Source: Daphnia carinata (taxonomy: Eukaryota; Arthropoda; Branchiopoda; Diplostraca; Daphniidae). Taken from it: 64,000 bases of DNA. Within the stretch, counting starts at the first letter, position 1, and every line of letters begins with the position of its first letter. Shown here in pieces: positions 21,701-32,890 of this stretch. Made by a program: the position numbers and the translations under genes. Location of the stretch: positions 10,476,971-10,540,970 of the forward strand of contig NC_081333.1 in assembly GCF_022539665.2 (NCBI RefSeq), read 5' to 3'. Below the pieces are notes generated by a model. The model saw only the letters and a list, made by a program, of their open reading frames with translations. It did no database searches and was not told where the DNA came from.

Positions 21701-24700
21701 CGAACACTAACGGATTACTTGTTAATCGAACAAATTCGGGAGGAAAGTCCCCGGACCTAGGCCAGAAAGTGGCACTCATGAGTGTAGCACCCTGCCTCCA
21801 GCAGATATCAAAGGCCAAGATGAACACATGTTCTAGCTATCTGCGAGCCAGGCAATCGTCAAAGCACAGTAATAGAAGGGGCTGTCTGTCAGCTAACACA
21901 ACGGGGCTCATTCGACAAGAATTCTCTTTTTCTACGAACTACTTTTACTGTAAACTTTTACTGCCTTTGTTTCGGGTACTTTTAACGACAAGATATCACT
22001 CTCTTTCGCTTACTTCTCCTAGAAATATTTACCTTGTATACAAGTGCTCTTTGGGTGGCAAAAGCATTTTGCAGTAAAGCGGTGCTCTGGCAGCATCCCA
22101 GTAAGTGAAGGAGAACACGGAGAGCTACCGGAAGCAGCGACTGCAAGTTATCGTGTTGCGAAACTACCTATATAAATATAGCAAATACACCGATTTAGTT
22201 ACATAAAATTTCATTTGGGTTTTTTTAACCAACCTGCACTATAAGCTCCAACGTATCGAGAATGGTAAGACTGGTTTGCGTTGAAAGGTTGCCTTCCATG
22301 TAGGTATCCAATTCAACATCCACCCGAGGTTTTTCCAATGCTTCATTAGCCAATTTCCAGGCTGCTGTATCTTTGCGCCATCGCAACGTCTGTTTGTCAG
22401 CGACAGTTACAGATGGATTGGGCGACGGATTTCGTTCTTAAAGGAAAAACAAGCGATTTTATAAAGCACTGGTTATACAAGAATAGAAAAATTAGTGTTT
22501 ATCAGCATTAGCAATAAAATATTAACAACTACTGTACATCCATGCGTTACAGTAAATAAAGCATGCCAACAATCTTCGTTATTTTCGTGGTTAGTTTCAA
22601 CCTTATTTGAGGCAAGCAAAATATGCAATGAGTGTGCAGTGTGCAATAAGCAGTCAACTGCCAACCTGGTGGGGGTTGTGCGTGGGCAATTCCCGTGTAG
22701 AACTGTGAATTTCCCACTACGCTGCTGCTACCATTTACCGCTGCTCCTCCAACTTTGGTCACAAAAAAAATATTGATAAAAATGAATATAGCCATCTAAC
22801 AATACCTTCTAAAATGAGAACTTTACTTTTGGTAAATCGATCTATAAATTGTGATTCTAAGACGAATGGAGAAAATTTTTTGTTAGCTATTATTACCACG
22901 ACGACGTAGGATGAGATCAGAGCGGGCAGATCCTTGGCCAAGAATGAGGTCCTCTAAGCGCGATTTGACGATTTCTGTAGTTCGACCACCCCGTTGCTGC
23001 ATGGAACGGAGTATACCGCGTTTACCGCGATATTCAAATCCAGAGACGCAGATAAAAAGCAACTCCAAAAGGCGATGAAGTTTGGCCGGATTTAATTCAG
23101 ACCACCAGTTCCGCAATGGCACTTCTTCAACGTGGCGCAGAACCCACAATAGACAAATCAGCAGGTGACGCGTTGTTTCTGCAGATATTTTTCCTTTCAC
23201 CTAAAGTAACGCACTCAAAATACAATAGGAAAGAAAAAATAATAAGGCGTACGAAATACCTGGTCTACCGGAATTCCAGCAATAGCCTGTGCAACCGCGA
23301 AGTTCACCGTTGAAGAGTCTTGTTCTTCATTGCTTCCTTCGACTAGAGGCCTTCCTGTGTTTCACAATGTTTTTTTCCCTTGTTCTTTTAATATGTAATC
23401 AATAGTGCATTTTAAAATGGTTTTTGAAAGATTAGTTTGTCAGGTGCGAAACCAAATGAAAACTGTGTACTCCTTAAGCAACAGCTCATCCCCGAACGAC
23501 CTTAATATTAATGTAGCGCACTGATCTTGGTCTCAAGAAAGCTTTTACTATGAGACAAATTAAAGGATCTGGCGCAAGAATGTCTGCAATAGCAAAGTAT
23601 TTATACAAGTATATAATTACCTTTGGTTTCCGAGTTCCAATCAAATAGATGTGGGAGGGCATCAATCAGGACACCAATTAACGGCAAGTACAAAGTAGCC
23701 ACCCTGGCTTTGCAAGTTGCATCAGAATATCTCGGATCCCAATCATGGCTTGTTAATAAATTTCGTACTAAATTTGCTGCCCGTGCATGCAAAGCAGGGC
23801 TTCTATAGAACAAACAGCAAAATAAAAATATAAACATAATTTAATCAACGGAAACTTCTAGTTTTACTAACTGCAATTCAAAGACGGCGGCAAGTTCAGA
23901 AAGGATCAAACCGATGAGGAAGTGTTGTTGGCGAAATTCACCTGTTAGCTCGGCAAAGCGTGCCGAGCTAGACACACCAACTAAAGTGGAAACAAAAGAT
24001 GATTGGCTGTTTGAAGAAGATACGGATGGTGAAGGTGACGGTGATGAAGCAGTCGAACTGCATAGCGGTGTTGAATAGGGCAAGTTAAGCGCGACGAAGT
24101 GCTCGTGACTGCATATTACGCGCAAGAAGTCCAGCTGCGCAGAAATATTTATTATAATAAAATGTTTGTTTATCTGATAACAAAAAAACACGGTTACCTT
24201 TAGACTTGTGATGTGCGGTATTTCGTTCTAGAAATTGAAGAAAATTGTTTCGTTACGGTAAAACAGATTCTTAACAATAAAACACATGAATTACTGGATA
24301 AAGTGCCTTGTCTTCTGCCAGCGTACGGATATAGGAACGAATCAGAGAGAAAACAAAACCTCGGTCCATAACAGAAAGCAGATCATGAAGAAAAAACGAG
24401 AGATGAATGTTCAATAAAAGCGCACTCTGAAAAACAAATGTAATTAAATAAACCAATTACATCTGTTCGAGATTATAACGAATACCTTCGATTCACCACC
24501 ATCACGTCTTTGCCTTGATAAAATTTCGGCGGTAACCAATGATACTAACCGCCCTATGTCTTCTAAGAAACGCTCCGGAAATCTTTGCTTCCGTGGAGAA
24601 TCTAACTTCTGTGTTGAACCCAAGTACTCCACCATACTTTTCACCATCAGCTCAAAAAAGAACCTGTTGTTTCAGCGATAGAATATATATGATCGATTTC

Positions 24701-27700
24701 GATTTTACGTTGAATAACGTACCATGCGTTTGAGAAAACCACATCTCGAGATGCGTTTGTAGACATAGCCCAAAGAAGAGCAATTTCTTCGTGAAGAAGT
24801 TTACGCTGACCGGACCAAGCTGTAGATGTAAAATCATTTCCGACTTTCGCATAATTGGCTCTATCGACTCCTTTCAGACAGCTGTTAATTTCAGCATCTA
24901 ATCCAACGTTTTCAACGTTCAGATGAACTTCTGGCTGGCTGATCCTCCTGTTATGCTTCCGTTGTGGAGGTAATGAGAGAGGGCGATGCTGAGGGGGACA
25001 ATAAACGCGGTTTTCTTGCGGAACACATGCTTGAAAATGAACATATGTGGCTAACAAACTGTTTCTCCCATGTGGATCATTTAAATGATCTAGAATTTCC
25101 TGAAGTTAATAATAAATTAGCATCGTGTAAATGTTTTTTCATTATGTCACTTACTGTGAATGTGCCAACGATTGCAACAAGGCAATCAAAAGCTACCCCG
25201 GCACATTTGAGCAGCTGGCCATTCAAAAGAGGAGGAGAGACAATGAGTCCAATCAACTTTTCGAGTATCAAAGGGAGAAATTTGACCATTTGTTCGGTTT
25301 TTGAATTGTTCAAATCGCCAATGCTGAAGATTATAAATCGCGTAGAATAAAGCATTTTTATTAATATTAATTTGTTTTCTAACCTTTGTTTCAAACTGGC
25401 TTCCATATTGGCTTCCCCGATATGAGGTACAACACGATTCTCTTCCAAGGCAGAACAAATATTTAAAAAACGATCTAGATGGCGATCCTAATGCAAAGCG
25501 ATTCATGAATGACGCGGAGTACCAATACGTAGTATAAAGTATATACCAAGGTGTGAATTGACGTAACAGCTTCGATGACAATGTTAAAAATTCCTTTATG
25601 GTTGTCTACCCAACGCGTCCCCGGTAACATTACTTCAGGGTGAATGTAAAGGTAGTTTGATGGAGGAGGATCCAACATTACTGGAAGAGAGAATTCTCCC
25701 GTTTGTAGGCTACCATCTTTAAGCATTGGTAGCCACTATGATACATTTGTAAAAACAAATATTACTATTATACGACGTGATCCAGATTGATCAATATGAT
25801 TCTTTGATAAAAAGCTGTGAAATTTTGAATGTCTTTATCTTACCGAATATCCAACAATGGTTTCTACAGCCGTTTGCTCAACTTTTCGTTGGCACGAAAC
25901 ATGGTAAAAGGTGAACAGCAGATGATGACAATCCTTCAGGTTCGCGGGTAATTTTATTTTTATTTCGTCATAAAAATCAGGGCACCTATAAATGAAGTAT
26001 TGACATGAATAATTGACATTTTATTAGTTTTAGACTTTTAATACTTGTTGTGATAAGTGACGGCGGTGAAGTAATCAGAAGAAAATTCGGCACAAGATGA
26101 TTTACCAAAAATGACAGGCATTGCGTGGGTTTCTTGTTCTCCACACATAAACTGTATCCTCACAGAAATATTTCGGGCCGATCCTGTTGTTGATCAATGT
26201 AATTAATGCAAGTTTTTCAGCCAGAAAGAACAATAGTCACCTCTATTCGCGAAGTTCAAATTTTTCGGATAAACATAAAGCAAATTGCGGTATGTGTAAA
26301 ACGGCGTATAGACCTCTCTTGGTGGAAACTCTATCAGCTCTTTTGTAGGCCTTATTTTGTCGTCTTCCAATAAGTCGTGTAGTTAATAAAATGAAAAAAA
26401 AAAAAAAAATACATGCATAAAATACGTTAGAAGAAGTCCATCAACAATTGGTAAATTACCAGGATAAGGATGTAGCTTAGCTAACTCTGGAGTCAATGAA
26501 CATTTGTTTTCTTCAGGACAAGGTGAAACTTCAAGTTTTAATGTGCCTGGTATGCATTTCAACCTTTTCAATGCATTGTTAGACCTCCGTAGTTCATGAA
26601 GATATTTGTACAAATCGTCATCTCTAAGCCGATCTCCCTCCTATTGAGGCGAGGGAAAAATGCAGAAAGGAAAAGAAACACAAAGCAAATAGGAAGAAGC
26701 GGACGAACGGCGGAGGAAAAGCAGTATTAATGACTTCACGATAATTCAAGTATTGAATTAACATGGAACTAGAAATTAAAAAACTCCGAACCTGTTTGAA
26801 GAAACTGGAGACGGTGAGAGTGACGGGTCGAAAGTTATCGAGGCTCAGTCCAGCTTCATCTCCTGTGGATGACCAGCTACTTCGTTTATCGTGGGATCCA
26901 CCGGTGCCGCGTCTTTCCAAAGATCCTCGTCGAGACCAGGACCCTGATCCTGTGTCAACACCAGTTTTTCTCCGGAATTGATCGAAACTACTTGTGCTAT
27001 TTTTGCGATCTTTTTTTTTTTGGGTAGAACAGACAAATTAACAAACACAATTTCTTTAGTATGACAAAAAAAAGCCTTACCCAAACTGTTCGCTCCCGAT
27101 GGTGGAACTGCTTCATTCGAATCACGTTCATTTGTTTTATCCTTTTCACGATCACTATTCCCAGCTCCATGGAGTATGCTATGTAAATGAATTCCTGTCC
27201 AAGCAAAGGGCATCCTGTACCTTCCAAGTCTTTCGCAGCAAGCTACGGCATTTGCTTTCACCTTTTCTCGGTTCTACGAATCCAAATAGTGTTACAGCTT
27301 TACTCCTAGGGCACACAAATTCGTTTTTTCCCCATTTAATCATACCTTATCATCTTTAATGTATGGTTCGGTACATTCATTTATATCGCCCTGAAGAACT
27401 TTTTCAAGCTTGACAACAAGAAATAGATCCGTTGATGGATATGTTGTACTGAACGTGCAGGAACGACTCAGGGTGCTAACATCCTAGGAAATAACAAAAG
27501 TTAATAGCTCGGCTTAAACTCATAATAAATGTGGAGAGGTTACTTGGAAAGGGATATGGGTAGCCAACATATGCTTGATAGAATCCGAATTTAAATCAAA
27601 ATAAAAGTTCTCTGATATTTTTTTCTTCTCTTTGGCATCGTACAACGCCATAGATGCATAAATTGGTTCAATTTCTAGTTCAAGCCTTTAATAAGAAAAT

Positions 27701-28895
27701 TTTGTTTAAATTTCAGACAATAATAAATAATCTTGTTCTTATTTTGTTTTTTTTATACTGGAGTTGAGTGCATTTCACTAAAATTCGATGTCCCAAATGC
27801 TCAATCGGCATATCAGGCTGGCATCGCCGTTCAATTATATCTTCGTCATCTTGAGGTGGATATAAAGCAAATAATGTATCCTGAGGTTCCAAGACGATAA
27901 GCACGCTATTAGTCCACAGAATCAATTCTTATATACGAGTCAGAAAAGCGTACCAACTGTAGTTCGGATCTTCGAAGTTTGTTTACATTATCTATTACAT
28001 CAGGAGCTAAACGGTCTAGTAACCCTGGAAGTGGAGGATCACTAGCTGTTTGCCGCAGATCAAAAGTTGCCCAGCTACCACGTGGGGTATCCGACACAGA
28101 GTTTGAGCTACGAATGGAACTGGCCTGCAGATAAACTTAGAAAGTAGAATCTACGAACAGAATCAACTGTAATTTGGATTTCCTATACCTTTGTCGACAA
28201 AGAATCTATCAAATTATTCTCATTTTCACAATTTAAATTGCCATCATTTTCTCCATCTATTTCAAACTCCTGACGCGGGGTAGACGCCAAAGCATTAAGA
28301 CGACTAGCTGCTTGACGTGCAAGGCTTCCACTGCTGTACTCTTGGTATCTATGTTGAACAATCAGCCATGGTGAAGTATAACAGCGTACACAATCTCTTA
28401 CATGAGAGTTTAATGTTTCCCTGAAATGAATATTTAGCTTAGTTCATATTTTATCACTTTATCTAGAGTTGAACTACAGACAATGGCTCAGGTGGTGTTA
28501 TTGGTTGTAGTGTCCTCCACGGTCGTGGGAGCAGATAGATTTGTAGATCATCCAGAGGAAAGCTGAGAACAAGTTTCAACGGATCTGGGTCACTTGCATG
28601 TTCATTCATGACATCTTCATAATCCAATGGTTCAAGTACTTCATTCCATGTGACAGAATGGGCACTCTGTATACTGCCAGCATATGAGACAGTTCGGCTT
28701 GTTTGGTAGCCATCACTCATCTGACTAGCTGATGACATTGCTCTCCGTACTTCCGATGCATGTTGTCTGAAATAGCGTAATGCTTTAAACCTTCTTTGTT
28801 GCAAATTGCTTATTTTTATCGATGAATTACCTAGGAAGTCTCTGGACAAATGGTCGCTGTCCAATAAGGCTAGACGCTTGTGAAGGTATTGACAT
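18779..28895 (-). CDS. DOCK7: DOCK7/Zir-type dedicator of cytokinesis (Rac/Cdc42 GEF), many exons
   Basis: DOCK-C (zizimin-related) guanine nucleotide exchange factor for Rho-family GTPases, a cytoplasmic multidomain protein of roughly 2000 residues. The start is ATG at 28893-28895 ([18 protein letters not shown]); exon 1 is 28831-28895 and exon 2 begins at 28766. N-terminal DOCK-C blocks include [11 protein letters not shown] and [14 protein letters not shown]. The DHR-1 (C2-like) region is at about 25.5-26.4 kb, with [19 protein letters not shown] and [14 protein letters not shown]. Middle ARM-like exons include [20 protein letters not shown], and DPRYSD followed by LYLPLIG. DHR-2 lies at about 18.8-20.9 kb, with [53 protein letters not shown] and [14 protein letters not shown]. 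Sequence order follows DOCK7 throughout. Exons checked for frame include 22033-22167, 21096-21248, 19606-19786, 19404-19549, 19223-19349, 19037-19163 and 18779-18953. The remaining boundaries are approximate. The MRP RNA gene lies in intron 21249-22032. Confidence 0.9.
21649..21654 (+). promoter_or_regulatory. TATA box of the RNase MRP RNA gene
   Basis: TATAAG lies about 25-30 nt before the inferred 5' end of the MRP RNA, the spacing expected of a gene-external (type 3) RNA polymerase III promoter. A proximal sequence element should lie 20-30 nt further upstream but could not be identified by eye. Confidence 0.5.
21678..21926 (+). ncRNA. RMRP: RNase MRP RNA (catalytic RNA of mitochondrial RNA processing endoribonuclease)
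   Basis: Essential nuclear RNA of RNase MRP, which cleaves pre-rRNA in the nucleolus. The conserved CR-I block GGAAAGTCCCCGGACCT (21742-21758) is followed by CCAGAAAGTGGCACTCATGAGTGTAGCACC, a hairpin (ACTC/GAGT) in the place of the human GAGAGUGCCACGUGC hairpin. CR-V, ACGGGGCTCATTC, is at 21901-21913, and CCCCG/CGGGG of the two blocks can form the P4 pseudoknot helix. TCTTGTC (21681-21687) pairs perfectly with GACAAGA (21914-21920) as the closing P1 stem. A T5 run at 21927-21931 fits a pol III terminator and TATAAG precedes the start. Length of about 249 nt is close to the human 267 nt. The CCCCGGACCT and GGGGCTCATT forms are those of MRP rather than RNase P RNA. The gene is antisense within an intron of the DOCK7-like gene. 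Ends are inferred to within a few bases. Confidence 0.88.
21927..21931 (+). terminator. RNA polymerase III terminator (T5)
   Basis: Five T residues begin about 6 nt after the closing P1 stem of the MRP RNA, as expected for pol III termination. Confidence 0.6.
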
Positions 28896-29592
28896 TTTTG
28901 GCAGTCAAATCTGTTGCTAACGTTTTAGAATTTGATATCCAATTGAAACTACATAGTCAAAAAGAACTTGAAGTATCAGAAGAGCAGGATTTTCAAGCAA
29001 ATTTTTAAACATGGACTGCAACCAACACAAGTATTGTTTATCTGTCAGTCGCCAATCTAAATCGGATACTGATTAATAATCGAACGAAATACTTTAAGCA
29101 TCGATACATGATGGCACCCGATTTCTCCCGGCTCCCAAGTTTACCTTCCCAATTGCGACGATAATGGGTAAAATTTAGTATGACTATAACACTAACTTAA
29201 AGAGGTGTGCATAAGTTTCGCATTTTGAACATCACTTGTACTCGCTCTGCTTGATGAAGAGTCTGCCCTTGGGATTTCGAATTCGAGGCGCCCTTTTTTT
29301 TTCTTCTTCTTTCCAATTGGTGTGTTCAAGCATTTCGCCGTTACTCGTCCCCCGGATTAGGTTTCCATAAGTACCTAGTTATATATGCAATTCGTTTAAA
29401 TTTTAAATTTCTTTTGGGTTAAAACAAAGAAATTGACAATTCTTCAAAACCCAGCTATCACATCCAGTAATAATTGACCCAAACTAAAGTCTTCAAGGGA
29501 ACAATGAGAGTTTAAAAGTAAATATTTTTTCTCCTATAAAAAGTGTAGAAGACAAAGCAATTGAATTATAGTAATTGTCAACATAAGAGCAT
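28896..29592. other. intergenic: DOCK7-like 5' flank and TOE1 3' flank
   Basis: About 700 bp between two minus-strand genes. No gene was seen. It should contain the DOCK7-like promoter and 5' UTR, and the TOE1 polyadenylation zone at its right edge. Confidence 0.5.
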
Positions 29593-29598
29593 TTTATT
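29593..29598 (-). terminator. TOE1 polyadenylation signal
   Basis: TTTATT on the plus strand is AATAAA on the minus strand, only about 5 nt beyond the TOE1 stop codon. This implies a very short 3' UTR. Confidence 0.5.
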
Positions 29599-29602
29599 TA
29601 AT

Positions 29603-31110
29603 TTACAAACCGGGAAAGAGCCGTTCGTATTTCTCCAAATGAGACTTCGAACATTTGGAGAAGGCGCTTTTTTGAATGACGAGGGGAAAGTCTTTACCAC
29701 TAAGACATACACGATTCCGAACATCAACAATTCGATCCACAAGATTCTTCCAGCAAACGGTGTGGACTTTTTCTGCCGAAGTTGATGATCGCTGGGCTAT
29801 AAAGGAAGCAAAACAGAAACCTGTCATAAATGCGTCGTGACCAGCTCGATGTCCTCTGAAGCGTTCTTGGCGCGGAGAATGGATTGCCGACATAACAGTA
29901 TTCGCTTCAAAGCTGACAATTTGGCTTTCATCCTTTCGTTTACGTTTCTTGGTTTTCTTTTGTTCTTCGAGCAGAGCGGCACGATAGACGTCGTGAGATT
30001 TCTTGCAATTCGACGCAGTGTTGCAAAAGCCATGATTCTGTAGATAACATTTAACAATCAACGTAATTAATAGGGTCATTCGTATACGCCATCCATTACA
30101 ATGTAATTTAGACAAATTTCCAAATCTTCATCACTTTGCAAACGCGGAGAACAATCCCAAACGTCAATAAAATCAGATTCTATTAAGGTATGTTTGCAGA
30201 CCACATGTGCGCGACTAGAATTCTTCAAATTGGTGTTTTTCACCTGGCTATTAAAAGCAGAAAACATATTTGGGTGGCGAACTGTGATAAAAAAATTTTC
30301 ATATATTATACTCACTGGCTACGGAATATATATTCTAAGAACGATGCGCTTGTTCTAAGTGAAAATTCAGCAACGAATTTTGTATCATAGATCCCACTGG
30401 GAAACATCATCTCTAAATCCGCAATGAAAGAAGAAAGTTTCGTCGGCAGATCAGCATAAAGATTTTGGTACAAGAAAACCAAATCTACAAGTCCATTGTG
30501 AAGAACTAGAGGAACTTTAGCTGATACCATTACAGTAAATAGATCCCTCATGTCCCATGTGTTTTTCTTTGATTTTCCCTAAAGATAATCAAAATTTGTT
30601 AGCACAATGAACCATGGATTAATAAAATGAAATGTAAATTTTTCACCTTGAAGCTGGTATCATTTCCTCTATTATACGGCACACCTTGAGAGTATTGTTT
30701 GTGGAAATCAAATCCATGTGTGACAAGAAATTGAAGAGCAGATGGTTCAACCAAAAAATCTTCAGCACATAATGCCATAAAATTGAAAGTTTGCACATTA
30801 AAATTTAAGGTTTTTTCACACTCTGACAGTTTAAAGCAACTCAGTCCTAAAGAAATTATTGATCGTGTTTTGGCAACTTCGCTTATGTTTGTATATCGAT
30901 CATCAACAGCTTGGGAATTTATCAATTTTCTGCTTCCCAGGCCACTCAATTCCTAAAAAAAGATATATAAGCTGAGAAAATCATTTAACCATAACTAATT
31001 TATCCACATACACAGTCAACAGCTATGAAAGACGCGTTTTGTATTGAACATACAATACTTGGCCAGACAAACTGTAAATTATCCTTATGAACATCAAATA
31101 CTGACACCAT
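29603..31110 (-). CDS. TOE1: Target of EGR1 protein 1 (TOE1), DEDD-type 3' exonuclease
   Basis: Nuclear 3'-5' deadenylase of the CAF1/Pop2 family that trims 3' tails of snRNAs and other small RNAs in Cajal bodies. Five exons keep frame: 31012-31110, 30647-30952, 30316-30578, 30100-30247 and 29603-30037, giving 416 residues. The first DEDD motif is FIAVDCELSGLG, split by intron 1 directly after the Cys between Asp and Glu. Later motifs are [18 protein letters not shown] (Asp) and [16 protein letters not shown] zinc finger (C-x8-C-x5-C-x3-H, residues CLNYINHGFC then [10 protein letters not shown]) is formed only if exon 4 ends at ATT|GTAATG, and that choice also keeps phase. A basic KKTKKRKRK segment is a likely nuclear localisation signal. 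The C-terminal [10 protein letters not shown] and [19 protein letters not shown] blocks match TOE1. The gene is head-to-head with the Slob-like gene. Confidence 0.92.
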
Positions 31111-32450
31111 AAAACTTTCCTCCATATCAACGAAAGATTATAATGAAAATTTTTAGGCTAAAAACGTGTGACTGTGAAAAGTTCTTAGAGCAGATCAGGC
31201 ATACAAAGTTTGAAACAACAATAACGACAGACGACGGAAGCCCTCGTTGCCGGACTTTCTCCATATCGAACTTGAAATTTAAAAAAATTTAAATTGTGAA
31301 ATCTGAAAAAAATTTATTTTGTTTTGCTATTAAATATCTCTGAACCCGGTGATATTAAATAAGAACGGACGTCAGGCTGAAAGTACGAACAATTTAAAAT
31401 TTGTGTACATGCCCAGACGATTGAACACAAATTTCTCGATGCTATAATTGCGTTTACACTAATTGAGGAACATTAGAAATAATAAAAAAAAAGATAAATT
31501 TGGTGTGCGTAAGGCCTGGATATGCAAAGCAATCACGAGTACATGTTCCCAAAGCAACGAGGAAGGCAACACGGTGGTTTGTGGGTGTAATCAACTGCAC
31601 GCCGAGCTTAGTTAGTTGTGGCTAACCGGTAACTATTGGGCTACAGTAGATTGCGTGGCTAGCGACAGAAGGAACGATATATCGGCAAATGGTAGCCTAT
31701 TGACTTCGCATGATTCGGTTCCATCACACATGTTTCACGGGCTGTCTTAGTCGCTGCCCTGCGGAATATCTTGTGTACTCAGTTTTCCGTCGTCCGTCGA
31801 TAGTGAAACACAATGTCAATTTTTAGCTGTCCTATGCTGTCTGGTGGGCTGTATGTTTTACCTTTTTCGACATGTTAAATAATCTCACTGACTATTTGCT
31901 GTGTTTGTCCGTGCTCATTAACGTTACACGAATTATGTGCTACAAACTGCTGGCTAGCGGACTCCATTTTAACGGTCTTTTTGGTGCGACAGAAGTTCGA
32001 AACTAAATATTCTTCGTCATTTAACGATGATAAAGTCTACTGCAATGTTTCAAATTGTTTCACTCTAGAGATGTGCGGGACGTGGCGCGAGTAATGTCTT
32101 TTATACTCACGAGTGGGCCGTACTTGAACACCACCTTATTTTACGATAGTTTGAATTTCATTTCCCCGATTTTCCACGCGAAATGTTATAGTTTTAAAAA
32201 ATCCATTACAAAAACAATCGTTTTTATGCCAAGTAAATAGAATTATTGTATAAGTCCCCCAAAAAATACATTAGTTCAACGAAAAAGTTGCTCAGCTGTG
32301 GAGTGTCGCATCGTAACCTTGACGACGGTTTGGCATCGATATACCCTGGTCGGTCGGCGATCGAAGAATCCTTCCGGCGCACGCAATTTTGTTATACATT
32401 CAAGAAGACTCCAGCAAATCTGACTAGAACTAGCCAAAAAACTGCCATTG
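31111..32450. other. divergent region between TOE1 and the Slob-like gene
   Basis: About 1.3 kb with no supported coding region. It should hold the TOE1 promoter and the most upstream promoter and 5' UTR of the Slob-like gene. Open frames at 32055-32240 and 32246-32497 overlap the latter and have no recognisable similarity. Confidence 0.45.
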
Positions 32451-32890
32451 ATGTTGAAGTTGAACCTGTACTCGAAAAACACTGCCCGACAAGGTGATAC
32501 CCGATCGGGAGTGACGGGTCATGATCGATTTGGTCATGTGGGAGCCCTCCGCTCTGCCAAAAGCTCCTCCACAAGACCTAGCTTCGCTCCGGTGCCCAAG
32601 TGGCGGATCCAGAAAGAAGCCTTGTTGCGCCAGCAACCGCAAACTGAACGATGGCGACGATTTTCCGGAATAAGAGCCGATGATTACAAGCTTATCACCG
32701 ATCAGCAAGCGTCATCGTCGAGTAAAAAGCAAAATGGAAACAATTCAGACAACTCGCAAGGCCAAGGGAACCTAGGATGGTTTTTTGTTGGAATCATTTG
32801 GCTACGCAAACTTCTAAAGCATATGCTTACTTGTGATAAAGATGTCTGTTCAGACCAATCGGACGAATCGCCGGAATATTTGATCCCTCA
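32451..32890 (+). CDS. Slob: Slob-like alternative first coding exon 1
   Basis: The frame opens at ATG 32451 (MLKLNLYSKNTARQGD) and runs 146 codons plus two bases to the donor CCTCA|GTAAGT. It ends in phase 2, matching the common exon at 40489. It includes GHDRF, basic stretches (PKWRIQKEALLRQ, TERWRRFSGIRADDYK) and a hydrophobic patch LGWFFVGIIWL, too short for a confident membrane span. Spliced to 40489 the junction reads YLIPQ-YSYRTKES. No outside similarity was recognised; support is the long open frame, strong donor and correct phase. Confidence 0.55.

Noticed and set aside
21769-22077. 102-codon plus-strand open frame
   Set aside because: It overlaps the MRP RNA and an antisense DOCK7-like exon and has no similarity of its own.
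22033-22167. TATA-like TATATAAATATAG with an apparently structured, conserved-looking segment next to the MRP RNA, considered as a second ncRNA
   Set aside because: On the minus strand it translates to [15 protein letters not shown] and then [12 protein letters not shown], the DOCK7 block GGVLKVLLHSMACNQS and [10 protein letters not shown]. The TATA-like string is the splice acceptor.
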